DNA of 64,000 bases from NCBI GenBank assembly GCA_018806985.1, contig JADANN010000468.1, forward strand, positions 3,297,072 through 3,361,071. Reading direction: 5' to 3'. Both the position numbers and the translations under genes were made by a program. Origin of the DNA: Angiostrongylus vasorum. Lineage: Eukaryota > Nematoda > Chromadorea > Rhabditida > Metastrongylidae. Below, in pieces: positions 25,501-32,722 of this stretch; position 1 is the stretch's first letter, and each line of letters starts with the position of its first letter. The notes beneath the pieces are model-generated. The model searched no databases. It had not been told where the DNA came from and saw only the letters and a program-made list of their open reading frames with translations.

Positions 25501-26029
25501 CATTGATTTTTGCTATTTTCATCGGGGCGGTAAACAAAGAACACACTTGCTTCCTGTTCCGCAACAAATACCATCGATGCATTTGGAATTTGAGTGGCCC
25601 GAAATTTCACGGATTTGGAACTCCTATTGCTTTGTGTCCTGATTACTGTGTTGTTTAACTTAACATCAGTTTATACTGGTCCATTGTTATCTCAAACATA
25701 GACAAGGTTTGTTAAGGTGATAAAAGCAGTTCTGTGATTGCTTTCGTTACAAGATGCGACATTTGCCACGATTGGAATTGTTTCCGAAATCAGTTACCTT
25801 TACCGTCACTCCTACATGGTTACTCGTACTTCTATACTAGTGCGCTTAATGAAGCATGAGATCTCAAAATCACTTTATTCTGGCGTGTTATATACAACTT
25901 TGACAAAGGAACATGAATGTTAATAATTTTGGCACGTATTTCTAGGGGCACGAAGGCAATACACAACCAGGCTCGAAGATTATGCTGCACAATTGTTCAG
26001 AAGATATGAAGCCACGGACAAAGAAGTGA
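1451..26029 (+). CDS. rae-1: RAE1/Gle2 mRNA-export WD40 protein, C-terminal half (five exons; 5' end outside window)
   Basis: Joining the five exons gives about 198 residues that read continuously through consensus GT-AG junctions and match the second half of the RAE1/Gle2 family in order. Landmarks are [10 protein letters not shown], an RCVSIFKDK stretch, [46 protein letters not shown], and a basic KPRTKK end. RAE1 is a seven-bladed beta-propeller that binds the GLEBS motif of Nup98 at the nuclear pore and works in mRNA export and in mitotic spindle assembly; that is family knowledge. The propeller's first half must lie upstream, since no earlier exon is visible in 1-1450. Introns are 302, 7287, 9247 and 7146 bases, and the long ones are filled with retroelements. 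No frame break is seen, so the gene is probably functional. C. elegans calls the orthologue npp-17 or rae-1. Confidence 0.93.
1891..1963 (+). CDS. rae-1: rae-1 exon
   Basis: 24 codons plus one base, [10 protein letters not shown] to GSIEG. Acceptor CTTTCAG ends at 1890; donor GTAAGC starts at 1964. The glycine codon is split (G|GT) and completed by the exon at 9251, giving the conserved GSIEGR. Confidence 0.93.
1964..2650. other. rae-1 intron, mostly unassigned; short inverted repeat
   Basis: No coding signal is seen. An 11-bp perfect inverted repeat, TCAGTTGACGT at 2313-2323 and its complement at 2395-2405, brackets about 70 bases and may be a small MITE relic. Confidence 0.4.
2651..2981 (-). 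mobile_element. tRNA-derived SINE, family B
   Basis: Read on the minus strand it begins with a tRNA-like head (box A-like GATAGCTCAGTGGTAGTGA, box B-like GCTGATTCGATC). Next come a core with GGTACCGGACTT and a tail with CAGCATTCTACGACATTCAA. Similar copies are at 17.4, 27.0, 41.5, 52.6 and 57.7 kb. Confidence 0.75.
2990..4125. other. rae-1 intron, unassigned
   Basis: Unique AT-rich DNA with several overlapping short open frames on both strands (longest 91 codons at 3809-4084). None has a recognisable domain or splice context. Confidence 0.4.
4170..4205 (-). ncRNA. Hammerhead ribozyme core (PLE-1 left arm)
   Basis: On the minus strand: GGCT, CTGAAGA, an imperfect stem II, GAAA, then CATC followed by AGCT, which pairs with GGCT as stem I. 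Core residues are kept; stem II has an A-C mismatch, so activity is doubtful. Confidence 0.55.
5184..5219 (+). ncRNA. Decayed hammerhead ribozyme (PLE-1 right arm)
   Basis: CTGAAGA is followed by a broken stem II and GAGA in place of the essential GAAA. AGCT remains downstream. Probably inactive. Confidence 0.45.
5264..6660. other. rae-1 intron, unassigned
   Basis: No repeat family or domain recognised. Short open frames at 5457-5684, 5695-5946 and 6275-6463 lack codon character or splice context. Confidence 0.4.
6662..6885 (-). pseudogene. RTE-type reverse transcriptase fragment
   Basis: Segment-by-segment similarity to the RT region of the RTE element at 61.1-61.4 kb, for example the pair ATCTTCGTGAAGAGCTCGTG and ATTTTCGTGAACAGCTTGCA. 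No open frame remains. Confidence 0.5.
6985..7075 (+). repeat. Repeat family C fragment
   Basis: GGGTTTGCC...TACCAGGATTCCTGGTAT...TTAGCTGG follows the central part of the family C copies at 18.0 and 57.4 kb. Confidence 0.4.
7369..7405 (-). ncRNA. Decayed hammerhead ribozyme (PLE-2 left arm)
   Basis: On minus: GACT, CTGAGGA, a weak stem II, AAAA (normally GAAA), CGTC, AGCT. The loss of the core G suggests inactivity. Confidence 0.45.
7900..8212 (+). pseudogene. PLE-2 GIY-YIG nuclease relic
   Basis: On plus, [14 protein letters not shown] and [17 protein letters not shown] lead into [12 protein letters not shown], the GIY half of a PLE-type GIY-YIG domain. A frame slip follows, so the YVGETGRP half is not read in frame (it appears as [16 protein letters not shown]). 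Related to the better copy at 55640-55944. Confidence 0.7.
8500..8620. repeat. Imperfect TATG/ACAT microsatellite
   Basis: Alternating purine-pyrimidine tract of ATGTATGTAC, TATATG and TATATA blocks. Confidence 0.85.
8630..9250. other. rae-1 intron, AT-rich, unassigned
   Basis: No repeat family or exon was recognised before the RAE1 exon at 9251. Confidence 0.4.
9251..9357 (+). CDS. rae-1: rae-1 exon
   Basis: Two bases plus 35 codons, covering [19 protein letters not shown] and then [16 protein letters not shown]. The acceptor is weak (TATTAAG, ending 9250); the donor is GTAACG at 9358. [12 protein letters not shown] is a hallmark RAE1 stretch, which fixes the exon despite the poor acceptor and 7.3 kb of upstream intron. 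Confidence 0.9.
9551..9622. repeat. (TA)n microsatellite
   Basis: Interrupted TA run with TGTATACATA in the middle. The 105-codon open frame across it is a repeat artefact. Confidence 0.95.
9623..10608. other. rae-1 intron, unassigned
   Basis: AT-rich DNA with no recognised repeat or exon up to the LINE 3' tail. Confidence 0.4.
10634..11491 (-). pseudogene. RTE-1 RT motif C, thumb and C-terminal region (three frames)
   Basis: [13 protein letters not shown] (11138-11491), the [10 protein letters not shown] frame (10872-11315) and the [18 protein letters not shown] region (10634-10927) are consecutive pieces split by frameshifts. The last region is typical of nematode RTE proteins. Confidence 0.88.
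11504..12403 (-). pseudogene. RTE-1 reverse transcriptase palm/fingers
   Basis: 299 open codons. Landmarks are [50 protein letters not shown], motif A ([10 protein letters not shown]) and motif B ([11 protein letters not shown]). Motif C lies in another frame at 11138-11491. The family normally reads these in one protein with the endonuclease. Confidence 0.9.
13037..13647 (-). pseudogene. RTE-1 endonuclease domain (frameshifted)
   Basis: Two overlapping frames. One has [18 protein letters not shown], the endonuclease start. The other has [20 protein letters not shown] and [11 protein letters not shown], the GDFNA motif of exonuclease-endonuclease-phosphatase nucleases. The frames must be joined for a whole domain. 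Confidence 0.88.
13850..14470 (+). mobile_element. 5'-truncated RTE copy, inverted against RTE-1
   Basis: Plus strand repeats the last 600 bases of RTE-1: [19 protein letters not shown] at the start, [20 protein letters not shown] later, then CTACAGGTGATGCAGGTGAT as 3' tail. Its 5' end abuts the 5' end of RTE-1 within about 30 bases, giving a head-to-head pair. The 97-codon C-terminal frame (14165-14458) is intact. Confidence 0.9.
14471..17430. other. rae-1 intron, unassigned
   Basis: About 3 kb of AT-rich DNA. Short open frames (15629-16029, 16263-16607) have no recognised domain. Confidence 0.4.
17431..17812 (-). mobile_element. tRNA-derived SINE, family B
   Basis: Minus strand: tRNA-like head at the 17.8 kb end (GTAGTGATAGTGATG), core with GCAATTGGTAACAGACTTGC, CCAGCATTCAACG in the tail, and a 3' end GGTCGTGTAAAAAAAATAAA. 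The same 3' end occurs in the copy at 27.4 kb. Confidence 0.75.
17838..18200 (+). repeat. Repeat family C
   Basis: About 350 bases, from ATACTTGAATGGCCCGTCC through TACCAGGACGGTGG and GGAAACGCCGGACTCCTTC to CACCCAGGAACACCTTCC. Other copies at 47.8, 57.3 and 62.3 kb and fragments at 7.0 and 59.6 kb are all on plus. Element class unknown. Confidence 0.8.
18605..18799 (+). CDS. rae-1: rae-1 exon
   Basis: 65 codons in phase 0, starting [12 protein letters not shown] and ending YDWSR. Acceptor TTTTAG ends at 18604; donor GTAAGA starts at 18800. It holds the most conserved RAE1 segment, [20 protein letters not shown], in the last propeller blades. Confidence 0.95.
18905..19240. mobile_element. Pair of tRNA-like SINE heads in inverted arrangement
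   Basis: On minus at 18985-18905: GGTGGTGCAGTGGATAACAC (box A-like) and AACAGGTTCGAAGTTC (box B-like). On plus at 19150-19235: TTGGTCCAGTAGGTAACACG and CTGGCTCGAATCTGG. They look like diverged copies of one tRNA-derived head, facing opposite ways. Acceptor stems do not pair, so they are not tRNA genes. Confidence 0.6.
19370..19520 (-). pseudogene. RTE C-terminal fragment
   Basis: Similar to the 3' region of the RTE at 59.8-59.95 kb (GAGTCCGCTCCACTGTGCTT against AAGTCCACTCCACTGTTCTT, and a shared ATGTATATTTCCTG-like end). No open frame. Confidence 0.5.
19987..20017. repeat. Motif E copy
   Basis: TGCCGAGGTTAAATGGCGGT followed by CGGTTTGAAAA. One of five dispersed copies; see findings. Confidence 0.7.
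20038..22712 (-). mobile_element. RTE-type non-LTR retrotransposon RTE-2, internally deleted, inactive
   Basis: Minus strand, same order as RTE-1 but more decayed and lacking blocks. Near the 5' end are [19 protein letters not shown] and [15 protein letters not shown] (endonuclease). Motif C keeps FADD at 20749-20760. The 3' end carries the ACAGGTGAT-type tail. The 5' boundary shares GCAGGCTTTTGGCCGAATT with RTE-1. Many frameshifts and stops are present. Confidence 0.88.
22003..22266 (-). pseudogene. RTE-2 endonuclease fragment
   Basis: 87 open codons with [18 protein letters not shown] and [11 protein letters not shown], matching the endonuclease of RTE-1. Confidence 0.85.
22895..23040 (-). 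pseudogene. Possible diverged PLE fragment
   Basis: CTGATCTACCTATTTCGGAC, then CCCGCACACTCACAAGAGAT, follows the GIY-YIG part of PLE-3 (GGTCTACCTGTTTCGCCAAC, CCCGCACGCCTTACAAGAGA) with many changes. Confidence 0.35.
23041..25945. other. rae-1 last intron, unassigned
   Basis: 2.9 kb with no recognised repeat. Open frames at 23270-23464, 23936-24148 and 24967-25293 are short and show no domain. Confidence 0.4.
25946..26029 (+). CDS. rae-1: rae-1 terminal exon
   Basis: 27 codons plus TGA (26027-26029), [10 protein letters not shown] to MKPRTKK. The acceptor is TTCTAG at 25945. The GHE start and EDMKPRTKK end match the usual RAE1 C terminus. I found no AATAAA within about 200 bases downstream, so the poly(A) signal may be a variant. 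Confidence 0.93.
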   Translation, partial: GHEGNTQPGSKIMLHNCSEDMKPRTKK

Positions 26030-26261
26030 TATTTCCTTAGCCGTTTTCCTTTAGACCGTCGTACTTCTCTAATACCGTTGATCTGTTTTGCCACTGATTT
26101 TTTTTTGTGAACTTCTCACGATACTCATTTATTGTTATAAAGTCTTGTTTCCTGTTTTTTGATGATGATTCTGATGATTACGGTTGACCGAACTGTGGAA
26201 GTTTATCTTTTCTCGATTAACTGGATGATTAATGTATGCAAAGTTTTACGCCTTCTATAAT

Positions 26262-26450
26262 GTTTATGGCAGGGTATTAAGCGAAATGCAACCACGAGAT
26301 TTCTGAGATCTTTGCAAAACTCCGGACCGCAGGTGTATGCGGTGGGGGAACGAACGCGCTGTTGTCCTTTCCGGGGAGTAACGCGTTCACCACCACATCA
26401 TGCGGGTCCTTCGTTTCGCCTGTCTCTCAGCTAATTCTAGAATAGCGAAT
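26262..26450 (-). mobile_element. Element D copy, single arm
   Basis: Contains TTTGCAAAACTCCGGACCGC, then GGGGGAACGAACGCGC and TTTCCGGGGAGTAACGCG, as in the D copies at 59-64 kb. The outer 3' part is shortened. It lies 230 bases after the rae-1 stop. Confidence 0.8.
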
Positions 26451-26661
26451 GTCGAATAAGTAGTACAGGTCAAAAATATTATTGCAGTTCTTATGCGGCA
26501 GAGCCATTATGGATAACATTATCGATAACATAGGTAGCGATAATCTCCAAATGAATTTAGCTACATGACATAGGCGTTCTTCATCTGGGTGGTGAATACA
26601 CATCCACTACGTCGCTTGAGATAGATTTCGTTTTTAAAGTTTGTAATCTATAATCATTTTC

Positions 26662-26950
26662 CGCGTGTGGCGCAGTGGTTAGAGGCGCCCTGAATACACA
26701 TGGGTTCGATTCGCTGCCCCTGGCTCACCAAGCCTTCTATCCCTCCGATTCAGGCAAATTGCTACCACACCTGTCTGAGAGGATAGCAGCACTGACACAA
26801 TACATCGATAGACCACCGTGAATCATTGTAAAGGCTAAATATGCATTTAGTCACCTCCAGCGATGCTTAGTGAAGTCGAATGCATGGCGCATACTTCATG
26901 GATTGATCAGAGCCAAGAGCTTCATTCTTTGTCCTTTATAATCATTTCAT
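26662..26950 (+). mobile_element. tRNA-derived SINE, family A
   Basis: Head GTGGCGCAGTGGTTAGAGGC (box A) and GGGTTCGATTC (box B), then CTCACCAAGCCTTCTATCCC, the core, and a tail with TGATCAGAGCCAAGAGCTTC. Five related copies occur at 33.9, 37.0, 37.8, 50.4 and 51.8 kb. Confidence 0.85.
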
Positions 26951-27027
26951 TCGATCGACATATTTCAGCTAACGCATCATAGTCTTTGACAAGTTCCCTT
27001 CCAAAACAGGATCTTATTGTTGTAAGG

Positions 27028-27392
27028 ACTAGGGACGGGTAGTGCAATAGTATTGGTGGTGGTCATCACGAGCACGGTGTTTACTCGATTCCGTCCTGAG
27101 CTAACTAAAGCTTGTGGACCCACTAGGATCCGAAAACTGGTACCAGGCTTGTCCTGAAAATGTTTATCCTTTGTAATCCAGATAGGAACACTAACTCGTC
27201 AATCTCAGGACTCCAAAAGGGATCGATTTGATTATCCTTCAACGACGTCCACGACGAGCTCACTAAAAACGAGAACTCGAAGAGCTTTCGTGGAAGGTGG
27301 ATGCGAAGAGACAATCGAATGGAAGAAGTGCTGAGATTCGCACAGTAGATGTGAAGATGGATCGTGTAAAACGAAACAAATAAACTATAAGA
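27028..27392 (+). mobile_element. tRNA-derived SINE, family B
   Basis: Head GGTAGTGCAATAGTATTGG and TTTACTCGATTCC, core AACTGGTACCAGGCTTGTCC, 3' end GGATCGTGTAAAACGAAACA. It lies in the spacer between the convergent genes. Confidence 0.75.
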
Positions 27393-28666
27393 GCTTGCGT
27401 TTTTCATCCAGTCATATCTGCTTTCTCGTACCTCGCCTTAGTGTGTTTTCTTCCCATTTACATGCCCTTCTTCACACTGAATGAAATTTCGCGAACCTCG
27501 TTTCGGTGAAGAGCGGTGTGATGGGCAGGAAAACAACTCGGTACACTCGGGACGTCATCAGTTAGAAAATGCATGAAGTGAATCTATCTCAGCAAGTGAT
27601 TTCTCCACTTTGTTTAGCTGTAAACGCTTGAATCCATATGATATAAATTCCTTAGACTCAGTAGCGTGTCAGTCATGCTCACGAATCGCCAAAAAATTGT
27701 TGTTGGAAGGAAACAAAATCTCACATGCGTCAATTGGTGCGTATTCAGGTTATTCGAGTCTTGCTCTATGGTTGGTACAACGTCATACGAGTGACAATTT
27801 ACAAAGAGAAGTGATCATCTGAGTGAGTTATGTTTTTGCTTGTAACTTGAATATTCCGTCGAGAGCTAATTGGTAACTTTATCTTAGTCACTAAATTATT
27901 TATAATTATTAATATACAATACAATATGATAATTAATCGGACGCATCACGGGGTGTGTATGAAAAATATGAAAAACGTTAACCACAAAAAAAAAGAACTT
28001 CGTGCATACATGACGGCGGGATGGTGGTGCTGGACGCGTCACAGCAACGGTGACATAAATGTAACGCGCAGAACTTTGTTTGGACATTAATCTTTAAAGT
28101 GTAAATGAATTAAAAACGTAGACGAGCACGGGCTCAATGCGAGGAGTGCTGATTATTACGAATGGAAGGCGAGTTACGTTGAACGGTATACGATTGCCGG
28201 TTATATAAGATGATAAGAAACCTCACGATCAGTGGATTTTACGAAACACAATGAACAAGTGTCAATTAGGAAACCAAATATGCTCTCCTATATATCGGCG
28301 TATAAGTAGTGATAAGTCTCCCAGATAATGAAGTTGAAGAATATCTGTGTGTGGGTGGTCGAAATACGAGTTAGTGGATAGGGAGAATGGCAAAATACTA
28401 GAGGAATGATTCGGATCACAGTGATGCCGGCGGCTGATTGAACGGGGCGTTCGACGAGGGCGTGCCTCCTCAATACGGTTAGACAGTGTCACCGTAACAG
28501 ATTGTCGCAACATCTGTTGACAGACCAAATAGTGAATTTTTAGTTGGATGATTAGATACTGACTTAACTGTTCTAAATCTAAACTCTAGCTGACTAGTCA
28601 GGGATCATGCAAAACGAGTACAGCGTACGGGCATCACCACGTCGTGCACCCCGTTCACTTGTGCGC
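27393..28666. other. Spacer containing the presumed ncs-2 3' UTR
   Basis: DNA downstream of the ncs-2 stop on minus. No exact AATAAA was found on that strand close to the stop. The open frames at 28262-28528 (minus) and 27610-27822 (plus) have no recognised protein character. Confidence 0.4.
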
Positions 28667-28855
28667 CTATTTCTTGACTTCGTTGGTCAAAATCTGGAAC
28701 AGCTCCTTGTCGGCTAGACAACCGTCTACGAATTCCTTGAGTGTTAGTTCCTTATCGTTGTTAACATCCATCTTTTCAAAGATCATTTTCGCTCGCTTTC
28801 GTGGTGAATCGTCGGCGGATTTCGTTACTTCTGGTCCGAGCATCTCATAGATGGC
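28667..28855 (-). CDS. ncs-2: ncs-2 exon 3 (EF4 and C terminus)
   Basis: 62 codons plus [13 protein letters not shown] to LTNEVKK. The acceptor reads CTTCTAG. It contains EF4 and the family-typical FQILTNEV tail. Confidence 0.95.
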
Positions 28856-30171
28856 CTAGAAGCGAGACCTTTCATCAGAAATATAAGACATCTCTGTTGA
28901 AAATTCTAACAGAGAACACGAACAGAATCTTCTCTCGAGTGTTCTATGCTCCAGTCATACGAAAAGAACAAGTTCTTTTTCTTTTTTAAATGCAGAGTAC
29001 AGTAATGGTATGGACGGTGTTATTTTGGTCAACATATGGACTACTCGATGCACTTATAAGCGATGTCTAAAAAACTGGACTGAGCGGTTTCTACGTATGG
29101 TGATTAAACATGTAATGTGAAATGACATTGAGCTCTTTAAATAATAGCACGAAATAGATCTTTAGAAAAGTGGAACATGAGATTAGAATGGCTACTAGCG
29201 AATTTTACTATAAACAACGGGATATCGTGAAGTAGGCACAAAAAAGTACGATTATTCTCAACAGCTTCATGCTTTGAAGTACGTCTACTTACTATCTGTT
29301 GAAGCCTAACGAAAGAATGATTGCGAAGCATAGTAAGTAACTCCATGACGCATAAAAGGAGAACTGAAACATCAAAAACCGAACTTGGCACAAAGTAACT
29401 GACCTCGATGATCTTAATCATCTCTTTTTCGTCTATTGTGCCATTGCCATCAATGTCGTACATTCGAAACGCCCATTCGAGTTTTTGCTCAGGTGTACCG
29501 GAACTGGTTACATTGATAGCTAGCAAGAACTCCTTGAAATCGATGAAACCGCTATTATCAGTGTCGAACGTCCGGAATACGTGCTCACAAAAGCCTTCAG
29601 CTGAACCGGATGGGAAGAAATCCTTATAAACTTTGATAAATTGCTCCTTAGTGAGGTGTCCTTTTGGGCAATCTTGCTGAAAAGAGAAATTTCATATGCT
29701 TGACCTTAATTTTTGGTTGATTTAGTGGAAAAATTAACCCATGAACTTCGTGTAATGACTGTATTTTGATTGAATCAACGGAGTAGTCAAGTACTAGTGT
29801 GATAGCGTTATAAAGGTAAATCGTTTACACATGACGACAGTTTCCATCGTCAACTATGTTCTGACTGATGTCATGTTCTTGTTTCTATTGTTATCAGTGC
29901 ATATGAACCAGTGGTCGTTGTGAATAACGTGTTTCTTTACATTCTTTGCTAAACCGCTTCGTTCCTCCTTGTACACTTCTACACTATCAGTAAAATTTGT
30001 TACAGTAACGGCTCCAACAGCCTCTGTTTCCAGAAATAAGCAATATGATCGAAAACTTACCACGAATCCTTTGTACCACTCTTTGATTTGCTCTTCAGTG
30101 AAGTTAGTGTTCTTCTTAAGGAACTCCAAGTCCTCCTTGGAGAGTTTAGGTTTCGAGCCCTTGAGTCCCAT
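28667..30171 (-). CDS. ncs-2: Neuronal calcium sensor (recoverin/hippocalcin family), complete, three exons
   Basis: Exons 30171-30061, 29676-29404 and 28855-28667 join to 190 residues plus TAG, the usual length for this family. The protein starts MGLKGSK, so glycine 2 fits N-myristoylation and membrane recruitment. EF1 is inactive, as in all family members, with C40-P41 replacing ligands. EF2 (75-86, [12 protein letters not shown]), EF3 (111-122, [12 protein letters not shown]) and EF4 (158-169, [12 protein letters not shown]) keep acidic ligands and the closing glutamate. Such proteins are neuronal Ca2+ sensors that switch membrane and target binding. Introns of 384 and 548 bases have GTAAGT and GTCAGT donors. 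It is convergent with rae-1, 2.6 kb away. The symbol follows C. elegans ncs-2; a different paralogue is possible. Confidence 0.93.
29404..29676 (-). CDS. ncs-2: ncs-2 exon 2 (EF1-EF3)
   Basis: 91 codons in phase 0, [10 protein letters not shown] to MIKIIE. Acceptor CTTTTCAG is just above 29676; donor GTCAGT is just below 29404. It contains the degenerate EF1 and functional-looking EF2 and EF3. Confidence 0.95.
30061..30171 (-). CDS. ncs-2: ncs-2 exon 1 (start codon)
   Basis: 37 codons from ATG (30171-30169) to WYKGFV, then donor GTAAGT. The start is fixed by the myristoylation context MGLKGS; the base before ATG is A. Confidence 0.94.
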
Positions 30172-30700
30172 TTAGCGCAACCGTAGCGTCGTGTCAGCAG
30201 GTCACGGCGCAGTTAGGGGCACGACTCTGCTTGGACAAAGAGCCACTAAAAGAGTTGCGAATGGTGTGGTTTGGATGGAAAACGAGTTCAGCAGTACTCT
30301 CGGTAGTGTATCAGAAGAAATGAATGCAAAACGATGACGACGGATCCCAACAACACCACCACCACACGTAGAACATGTACTAGAGCCGATCAATACCACG
30401 CTCTAGCCGAGCGTGGCCGCCCCTATAGCGGTCGGCGATCGATCGCACTCACTACGGTAGCAGGCGGCAAGCGGAGCAGTAGCGACGGATGTGTCCGACA
30501 GAGCGCTCTGGATTTGGCAACTATTACGCGAACAAGTTTGGCAGCCGTCGGCGGATGGACGATGGACGGACGAGCGGACCGACGGATGGACGCATCAAGC
30601 AGGTGGCTGGCGAGCCCATGTGGCGGCAGTGGTGACGGGAGAGCGCGTCAGCTGCTTGTCTCAGATTTTTTCGGATAAACTAGTGCAAGACAGAGGATAG
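30172..30700 (-). promoter_or_regulatory. GC-rich upstream region of ncs-2
   Basis: The 500 bases before the ncs-2 ATG are strikingly GC-rich against the AT-rich surroundings, densest at about 30380-30660, with GGACGGACG-type runs. The position suggests the promoter and 5' UTR. No TATA box or splice-leader acceptor can be assigned with certainty. Confidence 0.4.
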
Positions 30701-31605
30701 AAACAGAAGAGAAATTCATCGTGGAAACCTGTTGCCAAGCGCTCGCTATAGATGGGGAGAACGTCAAACACCGGGAGCAAAAAACATGGCTTTACCAGTG
30801 TGTGGAAAGTGATATTCACAGTTAAGGCTGACTATCATATTAGTTATGTAGTTAAATAGTGCTGTATGAGAAAAAAAGCTTAGCACAACGAACAATAGGG
30901 AACAGAGATCGTAGACAGCTGGATAAGTTGAGTAGAAGAATGAGAAAAATGATTTATGATGTGCTGGCATATCCCAACAAAAGTAAATGCAAAATGTGCT
31001 TAGTCGCCAAAGACCTAGTGCTTGTTGTTGACTAGTACGCTGTCTGAAAAGGAAGTATAAGCTTAGTGCGGTGAAAGAAATTCATCCAACCCATGAGAAG
31101 CGACCGCTTGCTGTGCTCTTTTATAAAAAGAAGAGAAGTAATACATTAAACAAGCTCTGTGTAATATCACATTATATTTAGTGCCTAACGTAAGGGAGAG
31201 CGAATTTTTTGTTTGTTAATTCATAGCTACGAAGACATCATTTTGTGAAGAACGTGACGTTGCACCACGAAACGAGTCCTTTGAAGTCCTTCTACCTCTT
31301 ACACTTTTCTTTCGGATTAAAATTAGCTGAGAACAATCTCTATGGAGAATATAACAACAAACAAAGAAGTATTCGTTAAGCGACCACGTATTTCTGTTTT
31401 CTTGGATTATTATGTTAACATGAGAGTGATAAGCAGATTTATTTGGCCAAGGTTTCGACGTCTTCGCTGTAGAGCATCGGACCTAAGTGGAGCGTCGACT
31501 AGGTCATTGGCTATGAGGAGGACGAACACGTCGAAGCGTTAGCCGAATAGATTTTTTCATTAATCTCGTGTTAGCTTGATAATCCAAGGAGGTGTTGATT
31601 ATTAA

Positions 31606-31636
31606 TGCCGAGGTTAAATGACGGTCGGTTCGGAAA
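31606..31636. repeat. Motif E copy
   Basis: TGCCGAGGTTAAATGACGGT then CGGTTCGGAAA, directly after the GTTGATTATTAA end of the inverted repeat at 31583. Confidence 0.7.
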
Positions 31637-31759
31637 ATATTCACGTATTTCCGTTGCTGAAAATGGTTTTCTATAAGCAGCCGAGTGGATGAGCAGTGAT
31701 GTCTTTTGAGGTAATTATTGACGAAACCTATGTCCATATATGTTTTCGGCCGAAGAAGC

Positions 31760-31885
31760 TGAGAGATGACAAATCGCGCAGGCACCGCCTCGGGCACCGT
31801 CGCGTGTCGCGGGCGCGGCAGAACGCGCGACAGACGGACGGACGGGCGGAAGGACGCATGCGGATCAGCTCCCACGCAGTCGTGC
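31760..31885. promoter_or_regulatory. Second GC-rich island upstream of ncs-2
   Basis: About 125 bases rich in CpG (GTCGCGGGCGCGGC) and again carrying a GACGGACGGACGG run, like the island at 30.5 kb. It could be a distal promoter or non-coding first exon of ncs-2. The 123-codon minus-strand open frame across it has no recognisable protein character. Confidence 0.25.
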
Positions 31886-32722
31886 CGTCGTTCTATTCAA
31901 CTCGCACATCATTCGTCTCCCCAAATATCAGTATCGGTATCGGAAAAAAACGAAAATAAAAAGGCGATACGATGCATTATTTAGGTGACGTAGTTATAGA
32001 TGCAAAAGAGCAGTTCTAGAAGTTATTGGTGCTAAGTGGTGCTATAAGTGGTTTTTTTAAACATAATTTCGTTTGAAATCATTTGTGAATGCTGAGGATA
32101 TAAGTAAAATAATCGAAATTCCTCTTCAAATCATAGTGAAGGGCGGTACGTTGGTCACTTAAGGAACACAAAGTCAGTTTGCCTATTTTTTGAGCTATAA
32201 GCGCATTATGTTGCGTCGAGCGCGTACATTTGAAAATATGACAGATATTTCATACCATAGGTTTAGAATGGTTTTGCTTATCGTCCATAAGAAAGCAAGA
32301 ACACGCATTTCTTGAAGAAAAGCCGATGAGCTCGTAATTACAAGCAGAAAGGATGTCTTGACCATAGCGTGTAATCCGTTTAGAAAGCAGTATTTGTAAC
32401 ATCAATCAGTAGTGTTTAGCAGTGGCAACCATGCCTATCCAGCTTATTCGCAAACAGCAGTGAGATTTAAGATATGGAACTTAACAAATGTAGGCAATAA
32501 AATTTGCGGCTTTTCTACGGACAGTCTATCAAGAACGCTCAAGAAAGTGGACAACTAGTGTTAACTGTTAATTCCGTCAGAAATGATATCGTAGAGAAAC
32601 TGTTGTTATCTGTTACATGTAGTATTGATGTTTTATGAGTGATAAGACTGATTTCCCAGTGAACGGTTGGTACTTTACACTGCTGAAATGAGTATGGTAA
32701 TCAACACCTCGCTGGATTACCC

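Larger units (their letters stand above)
31583..32722. repeat. Possible 1.1-kb element with 24-bp terminal inverted repeats
   Basis: GATAATCCAAGGAGGTGTTG at 31578-31606 has an inverted counterpart near 32699-32722 (AATCAACACCTCGCTGGATT), about 21 of 24 matching. No transposase is seen inside. Confidence 0.35.

Noticed and set aside
26662..26735. tRNA gene
   Set aside because: Boxes A and B are present, but the acceptor stem does not pair and a SINE body follows.
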